46,454 nucleotides of DNA from an uncultured Eubacteriales bacterium (GCA_905198865.1 CAJKEB010000011.1:1-46454), one strand, 5' to 3'; shown: positions 1-8,777, counted from the stretch's first letter. Made by a program: numbers and translations. The notes: generated by a model not told the origin, from the sequence alone.

Positions 1-2
1 GC

Positions 3-57
3 GCGGACTTCGTCCGCCTACCGATGCTCGCATTAAACCGCCGAGTTGCGGTTTAAT
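3..57. repeat. two adjacent hairpins at the window edge
   Basis: Two dyads lie downstream of the minus-strand gene ending at 144. The first has arms GCGGAC (3-8) and GTCCGC (12-17) around a 3-nt loop. The second has perfect 10-bp arms at 32-41 and 48-57 around a 6-nt loop. Neither is followed by a clear T tract on either strand. They could be end-of-transcript structures for the gene at 144-1739 or for a gene outside the window. Bases 58-143 are AT-rich and hold nothing recognised. Confidence 0.45.
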
Positions 58-143
58 CAAATAAACAATAATTTGCATTACAAAACAATAACTGATGCAA
101 TTATTAACAAGACATCAGAAAATTCATAATAATCTAATTGTCT

Positions 144-1739
144 TTATTCAAAATATTCGCTTATATCATAAAACAATTTATTCTTATAATCCGTCACATA
201 TACTCTGCCTAATATATTTTCAAACCTTAAATCCTTGAGATCTTTGCTTATTTTATACTTAGTCATGAACTCTTCGTCTGTCAAAAGTGCTGTATATCTC
301 TTTTTGAAGGATTTTGACATATTCCTTGTCAAATAATACGGTAAAGGTGATGTTTTATTGTTTCTAAGAAAATCCCTCGCAAGCTCAAAAATTATGCTAT
401 CTCCGAAGTGTTCATACAGCAAGTCATATAATCCGGTCTGCTTTATCTTTCCGGCTTCGGACTTCTCGCTTAGTTTTCTGCCGAGTAACTCATACAGCCT
501 AAAGGGTGAAGCTGCAAACTCGTCAAGCGTTTCAAGCACTCCGATTGTCTCGCTGAATCTGCCGCTGTTGTAGTATAATTCAACTGCCTCTTCTACCTCT
601 TTGAGCTTGGTTATTTCAGCCGCGGTAATCCACTTTGTCGCAACCACCTCATACGGCGGATAAGAAGCGGCAAAAATTTCAGGCCTGAAGCGTTCGATCT
701 CTGTACCGGGCAAGACTTTTAAAAATCCGAGCTGGAGCATATCGGGCTTCATGGAATATACATAGTCAAAAGAATGTGTGAAAGACTCATAATCCTCATA
801 CGGAAGTCCGGCGATTAAGTCAAGATGAATGTGCATATTATGCGGCTCCATGAGCTTTAATATATTTGTCTTTGTACGTTCAGCGTCAAATCTTCTGTTG
901 ACCGCATTTAAGGTCTTTTGATTAATGCTCTGTATTCCGATTTCAAGCTGGAACAAATCTTTCGGCGCACTGTTTAATACCTCAATTATTCTGTCAGACA
1001 TTATTTCAGCCTCGATCTCAAAATGCACCCGTGTAGATTTTGAATTTTGGATTATATACTCAATTATCTCAATCGCACGTTCCTCATTACTGTTAAAGGT
1101 TCTGTCAACAAGCTTTACAAGCGGTACATTCTCACTCATAAGCAATCCCAATCCTTCTTTGACATATTCCATAGGGAAATATCTGACGCCATGCTCGGCT
1201 GACGACAGACAATACGAGCAGTTAAAGGGACAGCCTCTTGATGTCTCAAAATATATGATTTTCCCTTTCAGCTTTTGCAAATCTTCGGCTGTATACGGCT
1301 GCACGGCATGATTTAAGTCAAGGCATCTGCCGCTGACAAATCTTTCAGGTTCTTTGCCGTTTTTAATAGTTTCAAGCACTTCGCCCAGTACGTACTCGCC
1401 CTCGCCTTTTATTATGCAGTCAATATAATCATAACGTTTTAACAGATACGATGCGTTATATCCGCTCTCCGGTCCGCCGAATATAATTTTTGTATTCGGC
1501 ATTGCCAACTTAAGCCGCTCTGCGGTCTTTAAAATAAGCTCTATATTCCAGATATAACAAGAAAAGCAGTACACATCTGCACCGCTTTTCAAAAGTTTCT
1601 TATATACAGAATCAAGGCTGTCATTTATAGAAAACTCAAATACATCGATATCGAAACGACTGTTATACTTCTGAAGATACCTGACAGCCGGAGATGAATG
1701 TGAATACCTCGCATTGAAAGCCGCTAAAACTGTTTTCAT
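144..1739 (-). CDS. B12-binding radical SAM protein, DUF4080 type
   Basis: The 531-residue protein has an N-terminal cobalamin-binding-like Rossmann region (about residues 1-140, with FGGPESG near 87-93). A radical SAM core follows, with the 4Fe-4S motif C170-x3-C174-x2-C177 in SRGCPFNCSYC. The core continues with EIEAE, LEIGIQS and a GLPYED segment, and the C-terminus (about 370-531) fits DUF4080. Substrate is unknown for this class, so no reaction is assigned. It starts 21 bp after the DUF896 gene, in an apparent galE-DUF896-radical SAM operon. AAGGA lies about 13 nt before the ATG, which is a weak ribosome site. Family call is confident; function is open. Confidence 0.88.
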   Translation of the reverse strand: MKTVLAAFNARYSHSSPAVRYLQKYNSRFDIDVFEFSINDSLDSVYKKLLKSGADVYCFSCYIWNIELILKTAERLKLAMPNTKIIFGGPESGYNASYLLKRYDYIDCIIKGEGEYVLGEVLETIKNGKEPERFVSGRCLDLNHAVQPYTAEDLQKLKGKIIYFETSRGCPFNCSYCLSSAEHGVRYFPMEYVKEGLGLLMSENVPLVKLVDRTFNSNEERAIEIIEYIIQNSKSTRVHFEIEAEIMSDRIIEVLNSAPKDLFQLEIGIQSINQKTLNAVNRRFDAERTKTNILKLMEPHNMHIHLDLIAGLPYEDYESFTHSFDYVYSMKPDMLQLGFLKVLPGTEIERFRPEIFAASYPPYEVVATKWITAAEITKLKEVEEAVELYYNSGRFSETIGVLETLDEFAASPFRLYELLGRKLSEKSEAGKIKQTGLYDLLYEHFGDSIIFELARDFLRNNKTSPLPYYLTRNMSKSFKKRYTALLTDEEFMTKYKISKDLKDLRFENILGRVYVTDYKNKLFYDISEYFE

Positions 1740-1760
1740 TATTCAATCAAATCCTTAAAC

Positions 1761-1967
1761 TTATTGTTTTTTCTTAAGCGGAGTAACCTTGCCGTTTGGA
1801 TATTCAACGTCTATATTATCAAGCTGAACGCGGAGGCTTTTCTTTACATCTTCAATATACTCCTTGCGAAGCACAGCGCGCTCCGCTTCTTCCTCCGGTG
1901 TAAGCCCCTCAGGCGACTTTGCCTTTTTCGCAAGCTCATTAATTCTGTTTATCTTTGATTGTTCCAT
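1761..1967 (-). CDS. DUF896 family protein (YnzC-like)
   Basis: This small 68-residue protein begins MEQSKINRINELAKKAK and has the DUF896 layout: a helical hairpin (INELAKK...GLTPEEEAERAVLRKEYI) followed by a short basic tail. YnzC of Bacillus subtilis is a 77-residue SOS-linked member whose molecular role is not settled. GAGG precedes the ATG by about 7 nt. It lies between galE (25 bp upstream) and the radical SAM gene (21 bp downstream), so the three are probably cotranscribed. Family call is strong; function is not known. Confidence 0.9.
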   Translation of the reverse strand: MEQSKINRINELAKKAKSPEGLTPEEEAERAVLRKEYIEDVKKSLRVQLDNIDVEYPNGKVTPLKKKQ

Positions 1968-1992
1968 ATTTTAACCTCAAAAAATATAATAC

Positions 1993-2973
1993 TTAATAAC
2001 CGTTCGGGTGATCCTTATGCCACTTCCAGGCGGTTTCAATAATTGTACCCAAATCATCGTATTTAGGCCGCCAACCGAGCTCTTTTTTGGCTTTTTCAGC
2101 GCTTGCAACAAGCACAGCCGGATCGCCGGGGCGTCTCTCGCCGAGCTTTGCCTTTATGTCTACGCCGCTAACCTCACGCGCAATATCAACCACCTCTTTG
2201 ACAGAGAATCCGTTGCCGTTGCCCAAATTATATATATTTGACTTGCCGTCTTTTCTCATCTTATTAAGCGCAAGAATATGCGCGTCAGCCAAATCGGTTA
2301 CATGAATATAGTCACGGACGCAGGTTCCGTCCTCAGTGTTATAATCATCGCCGAATATGGTAATACACTCCCTCTTGCCGAGAGCCGCCTGGAGAATTAT
2401 CGGAATAAGATGCGACTCCGGGTTATGATCCTCACCGATTTTACCGTTTATATGTGCGCCGGCTGCATTGAAATAACGCAAAGCTGTATATTTTATATCA
2501 TATGCCTCATAGCACCATCTTAATGCCTTTTCAACAGAGAGCTTTGTTTCGCCGTAGGGATTGGTAGGAACAGTTGGATCTGTCTCCATAATAGGGACAT
2601 TTTTCGGTTCACCGTATACAGCAGCTGTAGAAGAAAATACGATTTTGTCCACACCATACTGCTTCATTTTTGTAAGCAGACACAGTGTCGAAACAACGTT
2701 ATTGTTGTAATATTTAAGCGGGTCTCCGACGCTTTCGCCGACCAAAGAATCAGCCGCAAACTGAATGACGGATTCAATGTCGTTTTCAGTAAACACCTTA
2801 TCTAAAAAACCGCTATCGCGCAAATCGCCAATCATGAGCTTTCCGCCGAGAACAGCTTCCTTATGACCTTTTTGCAGATTATCAGCGATAACAACATTCT
2901 CGCCTCTGTCTAACAGTTCAGCAACTGTATGACTGCCTATGTATCCTGCTCCGCCGCAAACTAAAACTGACAT
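1993..2973 (-). CDS. galE: UDP-glucose 4-epimerase
   Basis: GalE interconverts UDP-glucose and UDP-galactose, for the Leloir pathway and for surface glycan precursors. The 326-residue protein has the NAD-binding motif GGAGYIGS at 7-14, catalytic S115/T116 region (FSSTAAVYG) and Y140-x3-K144 (YGETK). It also has the RYFNAAGA segment and a typical C-terminus (ELGWRPKYDDL, TAWKWHKDHP). The start at MSVLVCGGAG is chosen because GGGGG lies 8 nt upstream and it matches family length. A longer in-frame extension to 3042 has no ribosome site. It is the first gene of a three-gene minus-strand unit. Confidence 0.96.
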   Translation of the reverse strand: MSVLVCGGAGYIGSHTVAELLDRGENVVIADNLQKGHKEAVLGGKLMIGDLRDSGFLDKVFTENDIESVIQFAADSLVGESVGDPLKYYNNNVVSTLCLLTKMKQYGVDKIVFSSTAAVYGEPKNVPIMETDPTVPTNPYGETKLSVEKALRWCYEAYDIKYTALRYFNAAGAHINGKIGEDHNPESHLIPIILQAALGKRECITIFGDDYNTEDGTCVRDYIHVTDLADAHILALNKMRKDGKSNIYNLGNGNGFSVKEVVDIAREVSGVDIKAKLGERRPGDPAVLVASAEKAKKELGWRPKYDDLGTIIETAWKWHKDHPNGY

Positions 2974-3009
2974 ATATAATCCCCCAATCAATATTGTATA
3001 CATATTTAG

Positions 3010-3036
3010 TTTATAACAATTATTCAATATTGTCAA
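3010..3036 (-). promoter_or_regulatory. candidate promoter for galE
   Basis: On the minus strand a consensus -35 TTGACA (3031-3036) is followed after 15 bp by TATAAA (3010-3015). The spacer is shorter than the usual 17, so this is a moderate call. It lies 37 bp upstream of the galE ATG. Confidence 0.5.
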
Positions 3037-3057
3037 TATCAAAATTCAATTATAAAC

Positions 3058-3090
3058 ACAAAAATGGCAGGCACTATACAGCGCCTGCCA
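3058..3090 (-). terminator. rho-independent terminator after secF
   Basis: A perfect 8-bp stem (TGGCAGGC at 3065-3072 with GCCTGCCA at 3083-3090) is followed in the minus direction by a T5 run. It lies 20 bp after the secF stop and separates the Sec block from galE. Confidence 0.88.
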
Positions 3091-3109
3091 AATATTAACT
3101 GTAATTATA

Positions 3110-4195
3110 TTACTTCTTTTTTGAAGCCTTCTTTGCCTCAGCCTTTGCAGCTCCGTTTGCCTTCTTTGCCTTTACAGCTGAATCCTTCCATGTTGCCCAC
3201 AGAGGACCTGTGATAAATACAGAAGAATAGAAACCTACAACGATACCGATGATAATCGGGAGAGCAAACGCCTTAATCGAAGCAACACCGAGGATATAAA
3301 CCATACCGATTGTGAGAAGTGTGGTTATTGTGGTGTTGACTGAACGAGTAAAGGTCTGCCAGATACTGTTATTGGCAATCTCGCCGTATGATTCTTTTCT
3401 TGAATGACGTGTATTCTCACGAATTCTGTCCATGATGACGATTGTGTTATTGATTGAATAACCGAGAACCGTCAGCACTGCTGCAATAAAGTTGATATTT
3501 ACCGACCATCTGAACAGTGAATATACTCCAAGGAGAAGCAGCACATCGTGTATCAAAGCAACGATGGCAACGCAGCCGGAAGTAAATTCAAATCTGAATG
3601 TGACATAAATCAAAATAGCGGCACATGCGAGAAGTGACATCCAGAATGCGCTTCTTGCAAGCTCCTGTCCCGATGACGGGGAAATATCGTCCATACTCTT
3701 AAGTCTTACACCACTTTCAAGCGCTGCGCTTGAAGCGGTATCTGTTTCAACAGCAGGTGTAGCAGATGCGTCAGGTGAAGCAGTTACAGCTGCATCAGCC
3801 TCTACAGCTTCTGTTGTTTCTGTTGCTGCGGCATTGTCAGCAACAGCTGCGCCGTACTTAGCTTCAAGAGCCGTTGTGATTGTTTCTTTAGTAGTTGCAG
3901 AATATTCAATTCTTTCATCATCAGACAAGCCCTTGTCATATCCGACCTTGATAATAACATCTCCGCCCGATTTCTGGACAGATGAAGCACTCTTGTTAGT
4001 TCCAAGCGCTTCGCTTACTATTGATTCGATATCAGACGTAGTAAAATCGCTGCCTATTTCATATGTGAGAGCAATACCGCCTGAAAAGTCAGTATCAAGA
4101 TTAAATCCCTGGAAAATCAGAGAAACAATACTGATTAAACAAAGTACAATGGCAATTCCGAAGAATATCCATTTCTTTTTCATTATATCAAACAT
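3110..4195 (-). CDS. secF: protein-export membrane protein SecF
   Basis: SecF works with SecD and YajC to drive late steps of Sec-dependent protein export with the proton-motive force. The 361-residue protein has a first membrane segment (about 9-30), the DTDFSGG motif (35-40), an extracytoplasmic domain and five further helices with the family motifs GYSINNTIVIMDRIRE and RSVNTTITTLLT. It is longer than the usual ~300 residues. An Ala/Thr/Glu-rich low-complexity stretch at about 115-160 lies inside the extracytoplasmic domain, and the tail is Lys/Ala-rich. Its ATG overlaps the secD stop (TAATG), so the two are translationally coupled. Confidence 0.96.
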   Translation of the reverse strand: MFDIMKKKWIFFGIAIVLCLISIVSLIFQGFNLDTDFSGGIALTYEIGSDFTTSDIESIVSEALGTNKSASSVQKSGGDVIIKVGYDKGLSDDERIEYSATTKETITTALEAKYGAAVADNAAATETTEAVEADAAVTASPDASATPAVETDTASSAALESGVRLKSMDDISPSSGQELARSAFWMSLLACAAILIYVTFRFEFTSGCVAIVALIHDVLLLLGVYSLFRWSVNINFIAAVLTVLGYSINNTIVIMDRIRENTRHSRKESYGEIANNSIWQTFTRSVNTTITTLLTIGMVYILGVASIKAFALPIIIGIVVGFYSSVFITGPLWATWKDSAVKAKKANGAAKAEAKKASKKK

Positions 4196-5505
4196 TACGC
4201 TTCTCCTCCTTTCACACTTTCAGCTCCGGTCTTTTTCTTATTCAAACCATAGAGCCACGGCGCTCTGACGTTCATACCAATCATCTGCTTAAGCAGGAAC
4301 TTGGTAACGAAAATAGCAGAGAACATAGAGATTACAACACCCATAAGAAGCGTCATACCAAATCCCTTGATTGTACCTGTTCCGAGCCACCAGAGGATAG
4401 CCGCTGAAATAATTGTTGTAACATTCGAGTCGATAACAGCTGAAAGCGCTCTGTTAAAGCCTGCGTCAACCGCACTTCTGACAGTCTTGCCGAGCTTAAG
4501 CTCTTCCTTTACACGCTCAAATATAACGACATTTGCGTCAACCGCCATACCTATGGCAAGTATGATACCGGCTATACCCGGCAATGTAAGGTTAACATGC
4601 AGTACCGAAATACAAATCAGTACGACTGAAACATAGAACATAAGCGCAATGTCAGCCATAAGTCCGAGCAGACGATATACGAGAAGCATAAACAGCATAA
4701 CCAATATCAGACCGATAACACCGGCTGTGATAGCCTTGCTGAGCGCTTCCTCACCAAGCGTAGCGCTGACAACCTTAACTTCGTCAGTCTTAAGCGAGAA
4801 AGGCAGACGACCCGAGCTGATGTTTGCTGCAAGAGCTTTTGCTTCTTCGGCTGTGAAATCACCTTCGATTATACATGACTCGCTGTCAATCTGCTGCTTA
4901 ACAGACGGCATTGTAAGCGTGTTGCCGTCCATTGCGATTTCGATATAGTTAAGACCTGATGAAGCCTGAGCTGCAGCAGCTTTTGTCGCCTCTGAGAACT
5001 TCTTCTGTCCTTCTTCCGTAAAGGTCATGCTTATGTAATACTGGCTCTTTGAAATTCCCTGCTGAGTCTGACCGTATTCTGACTTGGCTTCCTTAACCTG
5101 GTCACCGGTCATAATAACGTTTCCGTTTGCATCTTTGAACTCAAGCTGTGCTGTTGCGCCGAGAGTTTCAACAGCCTTGTCCGAATCCTGGACATCAGGA
5201 AGCTCAACTCTGATTTTGTTTGAGCCCTGAAGAGTAACGCTTGCTTCAGTATAACCCTGGAAGTCAAGACGCTTTCTCAGCATACTCATCGCCGTTTCCA
5301 TATCTTGTTCCGAAGGGTCGGCTGCATCAGCTTTAAACACGATAACAGTACCACCCTTTAAATCGAGGCCTTGAGTAATTCCATCGCTGTCTGTAACACC
5401 GGGGAATCTTACCTTATCGGTAAAATCAAGACCGTACAGTCCTACGTAGAGAAGTGCAGCAATGACCAAAATGATTGCTGCGAATTTCACCAAACTTCTG
5501 GACAC
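4195..5505 (-). CDS. secD: protein translocase subunit SecD
   Basis: SecD partners SecF in the membrane complex that helps release and fold exported proteins. The protein has an N-terminal helix, the GLDLKGG motif of the first periplasmic domain, a P1 head region and C-terminal helices with AIGMAVDANVVIFERVKEE. I place the start at a GTG (5505) because AAGGAGG lies 8 nt upstream, giving 436 residues. The longer frame begins at TTG 5538 with only a one-base gap to AAAGGA. secD is 229 bp from the HD gene and has its own promoter, so it need not depend on the SCIFF operon. Confidence 0.95.
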   Translation of the reverse strand: MSRSLVKFAAIILVIAALLYVGLYGLDFTDKVRFPGVTDSDGITQGLDLKGGTVIVFKADAADPSEQDMETAMSMLRKRLDFQGYTEASVTLQGSNKIRVELPDVQDSDKAVETLGATAQLEFKDANGNVIMTGDQVKEAKSEYGQTQQGISKSQYYISMTFTEEGQKKFSEATKAAAAQASSGLNYIEIAMDGNTLTMPSVKQQIDSESCIIEGDFTAEEAKALAANISSGRLPFSLKTDEVKVVSATLGEEALSKAITAGVIGLILVMLFMLLVYRLLGLMADIALMFYVSVVLICISVLHVNLTLPGIAGIILAIGMAVDANVVIFERVKEELKLGKTVRSAVDAGFNRALSAVIDSNVTTIISAAILWWLGTGTIKGFGMTLLMGVVISMFSAIFVTKFLLKQMIGMNVRAPWLYGLNKKKTGAESVKGGEA

Positions 5506-5621
5506 TTTCTTTTCCTCCTTCACTTGGGCTTTGCCCAATCCTTTATTAATTTAATTATTTTTCTTAGGTTATTAATTTTGCTATGCAAAAATTACGCAAA
5601 ATTATATCAGTATACCGACAT

Positions 5622-5650
5622 ATTATATCCTTAGAATTATACGAAGTCAA
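5622..5650 (-). promoter_or_regulatory. promoter for secDF
   Basis: On the minus strand TTGACT (5645-5650), a 17-bp spacer and a perfect TATAAT (5622-5627) form a near-consensus vegetative promoter. The predicted start lies near 5615, giving a leader of about 110 nt before the secD GTG. No riboswitch fold was recognised in that leader. Confidence 0.85.
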
Positions 5651-5734
5651 GAGAAAATTTCAAAATGTAAACTAATTCCACAAAATGTTAGAAAAAATTT
5701 ACATTAGAAACTTTTTGCAACATAATTGTAATTT

Positions 5735-6463
5735 TTACATAAGCTTAATTTCGTTAATATCAAGCTCAAATTTAGCGTCGAGACTTTCAGCTGCGCGCTT
5801 ACACATAAGCATGCGGGTCAGGAAAATCTCAAAATAATCGCTTACGGAAGAAATCTCCGTATCTATCTTGAGCTTAAGCTTTATCACCCTGTCATCGACT
5901 GTGACCTCAGACACCTCCGCAGCATAATTTACACGGTCATGTATATCAAAGTCCTTCGGATCACGCGTCTTTACGCGGCTTCTTCTGACGTCCGTCTTGT
6001 CTGCAATAATTAAAGCTGCCGCAAGCGCGTTAACCGGCAAGCCGGTACCTTCGTCATGATTGCCTATCGCCGCAATTATCTTTGAAATCTCTGCGGGTGC
6101 CATTCCTAAGCGTATAAGTATGTTAAAAGCCATCATAGCGCTTGACTGAGCGTGGTCAGCACGGTTAATTACATTGCCTATATCGTGCATGTATCCTGCA
6201 ATACGTGCGAGCTCCGCCGTGCGCTTATCGTAACTCAGTGACAGCAATATCATATTCGCAATTTTCGCAACTCTCTGTGCATGAAGCAATGAATGATTGG
6301 TATATCCGAGTGTTCCGAGATACTTATCGCCAAATTCAAGATATGTTTTTATTTCTTTGTTCTTTACAATATCCTGAAACGTTATCTTCTTTTCAGATAC
6401 ACCTTCATTTTTAGTCTCAAGAATTTCGGGACTAATCATATATTCGCTGTTTGTATCATCCAT
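5735..6463 (-). CDS. HD-domain phosphohydrolase next to the SCIFF system
   Basis: The 242-residue soluble protein has an HD metal-phosphohydrolase core: NHSLLHAQRV, then HDIGN, a further His in NHDEG and the Asp in IIADKTDVRRSR. Its C-terminal third is a beta-rich stretch. HD proteins of this size are known neighbours of the SCIFF maturase in Clostridia, but their substrate is not established. GAGGGTGA lies about 8 nt before the ATG. The gene starts 50 bp after the maturase stop, so cotranscription with the SCIFF genes is likely. Family assignment is sure; a role in peptide maturation or signalling is only inferred. Confidence 0.9.
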   Translation of the reverse strand: MDDTNSEYMISPEILETKNEGVSEKKITFQDIVKNKEIKTYLEFGDKYLGTLGYTNHSLLHAQRVAKIANMILLSLSYDKRTAELARIAGYMHDIGNVINRADHAQSSAMMAFNILIRLGMAPAEISKIIAAIGNHDEGTGLPVNALAAALIIADKTDVRRSRVKTRDPKDFDIHDRVNYAAEVSEVTVDDRVIKLKLKIDTEISSVSDYFEIFLTRMLMCKRAAESLDAKFELDINEIKLM

Positions 6464-6513
6464 TTTTAAATCACCCTCTGATATTCACTATTATTCACAG
6501 GCAAAGCTTCGGG

Positions 6514-7893
6514 TTAATCCTCAGCTAACGCAGCTTTTGCATAAAGGCTGCACTCTACACGCTTCTTCATCATTTCACAGCTCAGCTTATGAGGCTCGTT
6601 CATGTCTCCGTTAATCAGACAAGCGTTTGCCACGCAGCCGCCGCTGCAGAAGAACTTCGCAAAGCAGTCTCTGCACTTTGGCTTTGTATATACATTGCAT
6701 TTTTCAAAGCTTGAACGCAGTTCCGTATTCAGACCGTTATCATCGTGCAGACTTCCCATTTTATATTCCTCATGACCTACGAACTGGTGGCACGGATATA
6801 CATCGCCGTTCGGCGCAACCGCCAGATATTCACAGCCGCAGCCGCAGCCGGAGAGACGCTTGATTATACACGGTCCTTCCTCGAGGTCTACCATGAAGTG
6901 GAAGAAGTTAAATCCCCTGCCCTCTTTTTTGCGCTTAACATATTCAGCGACAAGCTTTTCATATTCTTCAAAAATCTTGGGCAAATCTTCTTCACGCAAG
7001 GAATATTCAGTTTCTTCACCGCAAACCACCGGTTCAACCGAAATCTGCTTAAAGCCCAGATCCGCAAGATGTATTACATCTTCGGAAAAGTCAAGATTCT
7101 CACGCGTGAATGTGCCTCTGACATAGTAGTTGTCCTGATTCCTGCTCTCGGCAACCTTTTGAAACAACGGTACAATCCTGTCATATGAACCGCTGCCGTC
7201 GGCGCGGTAGCGCATTCTGTCGTTAACTTCTTTTCTGCCGTCAATGCTCAGAACTATATTACCCATATTCTTATTAATATAGTCAATCTTGTCATCGTCC
7301 AGCAAAATACCGTTTGTGGTTATTGTAAAGCGGAAATTCTTGTCATACTTCTTCTCAAGCTCTCTTGCATATTCAACGACTTCTTTAACTACGTCAAAGT
7401 TGAGCAACGGCTCTCCGCCGAAAAAGTCAACCTCAAGGTTTCTTCTCTTGCCTGAATTCTTAACAAGAAAATCCATCGCTTTCTTTCCTGTCTCAGCAGT
7501 CATAAGCTCGCCCTTTTCGCTGTGATACTTTCCCTCGTCGGCAAAGCAGTATTTGCAGCGGAGATTGCAGTCGTGACTGACATGCAGACACATAGCCTTT
7601 ATCGGCGAATTCTTTTTCAAGTCAGCCGCAACGTTAAAGTCATCCTCAGACCAGAGCATTCCGTCATTGTAAAGCTCAATTATATCATCAAGCGCTTCGC
7701 CGATTTCGGCTCTGTCATAATCATATTTCAAGTCGTCTATAAGTTTAAATCTTGCTTCACTCGAAGTCGGAGCAAAATGCTTTACATTCATAAAATTGAT
7801 AATATCATAGCACAGCTTATCCATTACGTGAACACATCCGCTGTTTACGTCCAGAGCTATATACTTATCAAACATTTTAAATGTATGTACCAT
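6514..7893 (-). CDS. SCIFF peptide radical SAM maturase (thioether-forming)
   Basis: This 459-residue enzyme belongs to the TIGR03974/CteB family, which installs a thioether cross-link (a ranthipeptide bond) in the SCIFF peptide. The N-terminus (residues 1-90) resembles a RiPP recognition element. The radical SAM motif is C109-x3-C113-x2-C116 (CNLRCKYC), followed by FFGGEPLL and STTNG-like ITTNG. The C-terminal SPASM region carries many Cys for auxiliary clusters, including GCGCGC, the CRDCFAKFFCSGGC segment and a late Cys in HKLSCEMM. The start MVHTFKMFDKYIALDVNSG matches known family N-termini, although the ribosome site (GGAAAGG) is about 13 nt upstream. Precursor gene lies 166 bp upstream. 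Confidence 0.96.
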   Translation of the reverse strand: MVHTFKMFDKYIALDVNSGCVHVMDKLCYDIINFMNVKHFAPTSSEARFKLIDDLKYDYDRAEIGEALDDIIELYNDGMLWSEDDFNVAADLKKNSPIKAMCLHVSHDCNLRCKYCFADEGKYHSEKGELMTAETGKKAMDFLVKNSGKRRNLEVDFFGGEPLLNFDVVKEVVEYARELEKKYDKNFRFTITTNGILLDDDKIDYINKNMGNIVLSIDGRKEVNDRMRYRADGSGSYDRIVPLFQKVAESRNQDNYYVRGTFTRENLDFSEDVIHLADLGFKQISVEPVVCGEETEYSLREEDLPKIFEEYEKLVAEYVKRKKEGRGFNFFHFMVDLEEGPCIIKRLSGCGCGCEYLAVAPNGDVYPCHQFVGHEEYKMGSLHDDNGLNTELRSSFEKCNVYTKPKCRDCFAKFFCSGGCVANACLINGDMNEPHKLSCEMMKKRVECSLYAKAALAED

Positions 7894-7997
7894 AATAATT
7901 CAATACCTTTCCGTTAAATGCTTTTTATCCGCCGGATATAATATATCTCGGACATAATCTCAATTAATAACTTTACTTTGTTTAAATAAACACAAAT

Positions 7998-8024
7998 CGA
8001 GCGTCCGCTTAAAAGGACGCCCGT
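7998..8024 (-). terminator. intercistronic stem-loop between SCIFF and its maturase
   Basis: Arms CGaGCGTCC and GGACGCcCG pair over 9 bp with one mismatch around an 8-nt loop. In the minus direction the stem is followed by a T-rich but interrupted tail. It could act as a partial terminator or 3' stabiliser, letting the short precursor mRNA outnumber maturase mRNA. This is inference from position and shape. Confidence 0.6.
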
Positions 8025-8059
8025 AAATATTCAGCTTGAATATCCTGAATTAAGCAAAA

Positions 8060-8203
8060 TTACTTATTGCTTTCGCATTTCTGATTAGCAACCGTACATG
8101 AAGTTTTGCAGGCTGACTGACATGATGTCTGGCACTCGCCGCAGCCGCCCTTGCATGCGCTCTCTTTAAGTGAAGCACTGTTTAATGTCTTAATTCTTTT
8201 CAT
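8060..8203 (-). CDS. SCIFF ranthipeptide precursor
   Basis: This 47-residue peptide starts MKRIKTLNSASLKES and contains the diagnostic SCIFF core CGECQTSCQSACKTSC followed by TVANQKC. Cysteines are at 17, 21, 24, 28, 32, 36 and 43. The last six have the classic SCIFF spacing; C17 is an extra one in the leader/core boundary. C32 and T37 fall at the positions cross-linked in the characterised Clostridium thermocellum homologue CteA, so the same thioether is expected. GGAGAG lies about 7 nt before the ATG. It sits between the TIGR04086 gene and its maturase. Identity is very strong; the biological role of SCIFF peptides is still unclear, with quorum-like signalling proposed in some clostridia. 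Confidence 0.96.
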   Translation of the reverse strand: MKRIKTLNSASLKESACKGGCGECQTSCQSACKTSCTVANQKCESNK

Positions 8204-8282
8204 TTTATTCTCTCCTTTTCACAAGTTATTTAAAGTATGATAAATACTTACATATTTTAACAAACGCTTATTTACATAAAAC

Positions 8283-8777
8283 TCAGCGTCGTTTTTTATT
8301 TTTAGCCCTGCGGTTTATACCAATAAATCCGCCGAGTCCGCTTATTGCGCTGCCTGCCGCCAAATCAATCAGAATCTCCGGCGAAATGTCAACAGAGTTC
8401 CATAAAATACAGGCCGCAGCATATAAAAGCACTGTGTAAAAAAATCCGGTCAGAATTCCAATCAAAAGACCGTTTTTACTGTTATATCCCGCCGCTTTAA
8501 AGCCGACAAGGAAAAGACATATCATTGATACAGCGATGATTATGTAGTTTAAAACCGTATCGGGAATGTCATAAAATACAGCAAAAAACGACAGCGCAAG
8601 CAGCATAACCGACGCGGTGACAATACCGAAAACCGCCGCCTTAGCCATTGAAAGAAAAATGCGGGAAAATCCGCTCCGGCTCATGTCATTATCGCTCTTA
8701 CTGCTTCTGCCGTAACTATCGTTTCGCCCCTTAGCCGACTGTCTCAAGCTGTTCTTTTGAAAAACTCCGTCTGTCAT
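8283..8777 (-). CDS. TIGR04086-type four-helix membrane protein
   Basis: The roughly 164-residue protein has a polar, basic N-terminus of about 40 residues and then four hydrophobic helices, separated by short loops, with a Lys/Arg-rich tail (NRRAKNKKRR). Position directly between yajC and the SCIFF gene matches the conserved TIGR04086 membrane family found next to SCIFF across Clostridia. Its role (possibly export of or immunity to the peptide, or Sec-related) is not known. I prefer the ATG at 8777, with AAAGGG about 10 nt upstream, over a GTG three codons earlier. Confidence 0.82.
   Translation of the reverse strand: MTDGVFQKNSLRQSAKGRNDSYGRSSKSDNDMSRSGFSRIFLSMAKAAVFGIVTASVMLLALSFFAVFYDIPDTVLNYIIIAVSMICLFLVGFKAAGYNSKNGLLIGILTGFFYTVLLYAAACILWNSVDISPEILIDLAAGSAISGLGGFIGINRRAKNKKRR

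Noticed and set aside
1..60. CRISPR-like or tRNA structure at the window start
   Set aside because: Two different hairpins, no repeated unit, no acceptor/T-arm pattern.
5506..5538. SecD start at TTG 5538
   Set aside because: AAGGAGG with correct spacing supports the GTG at 5505; the TTG has a one-base gap to its purine tract.
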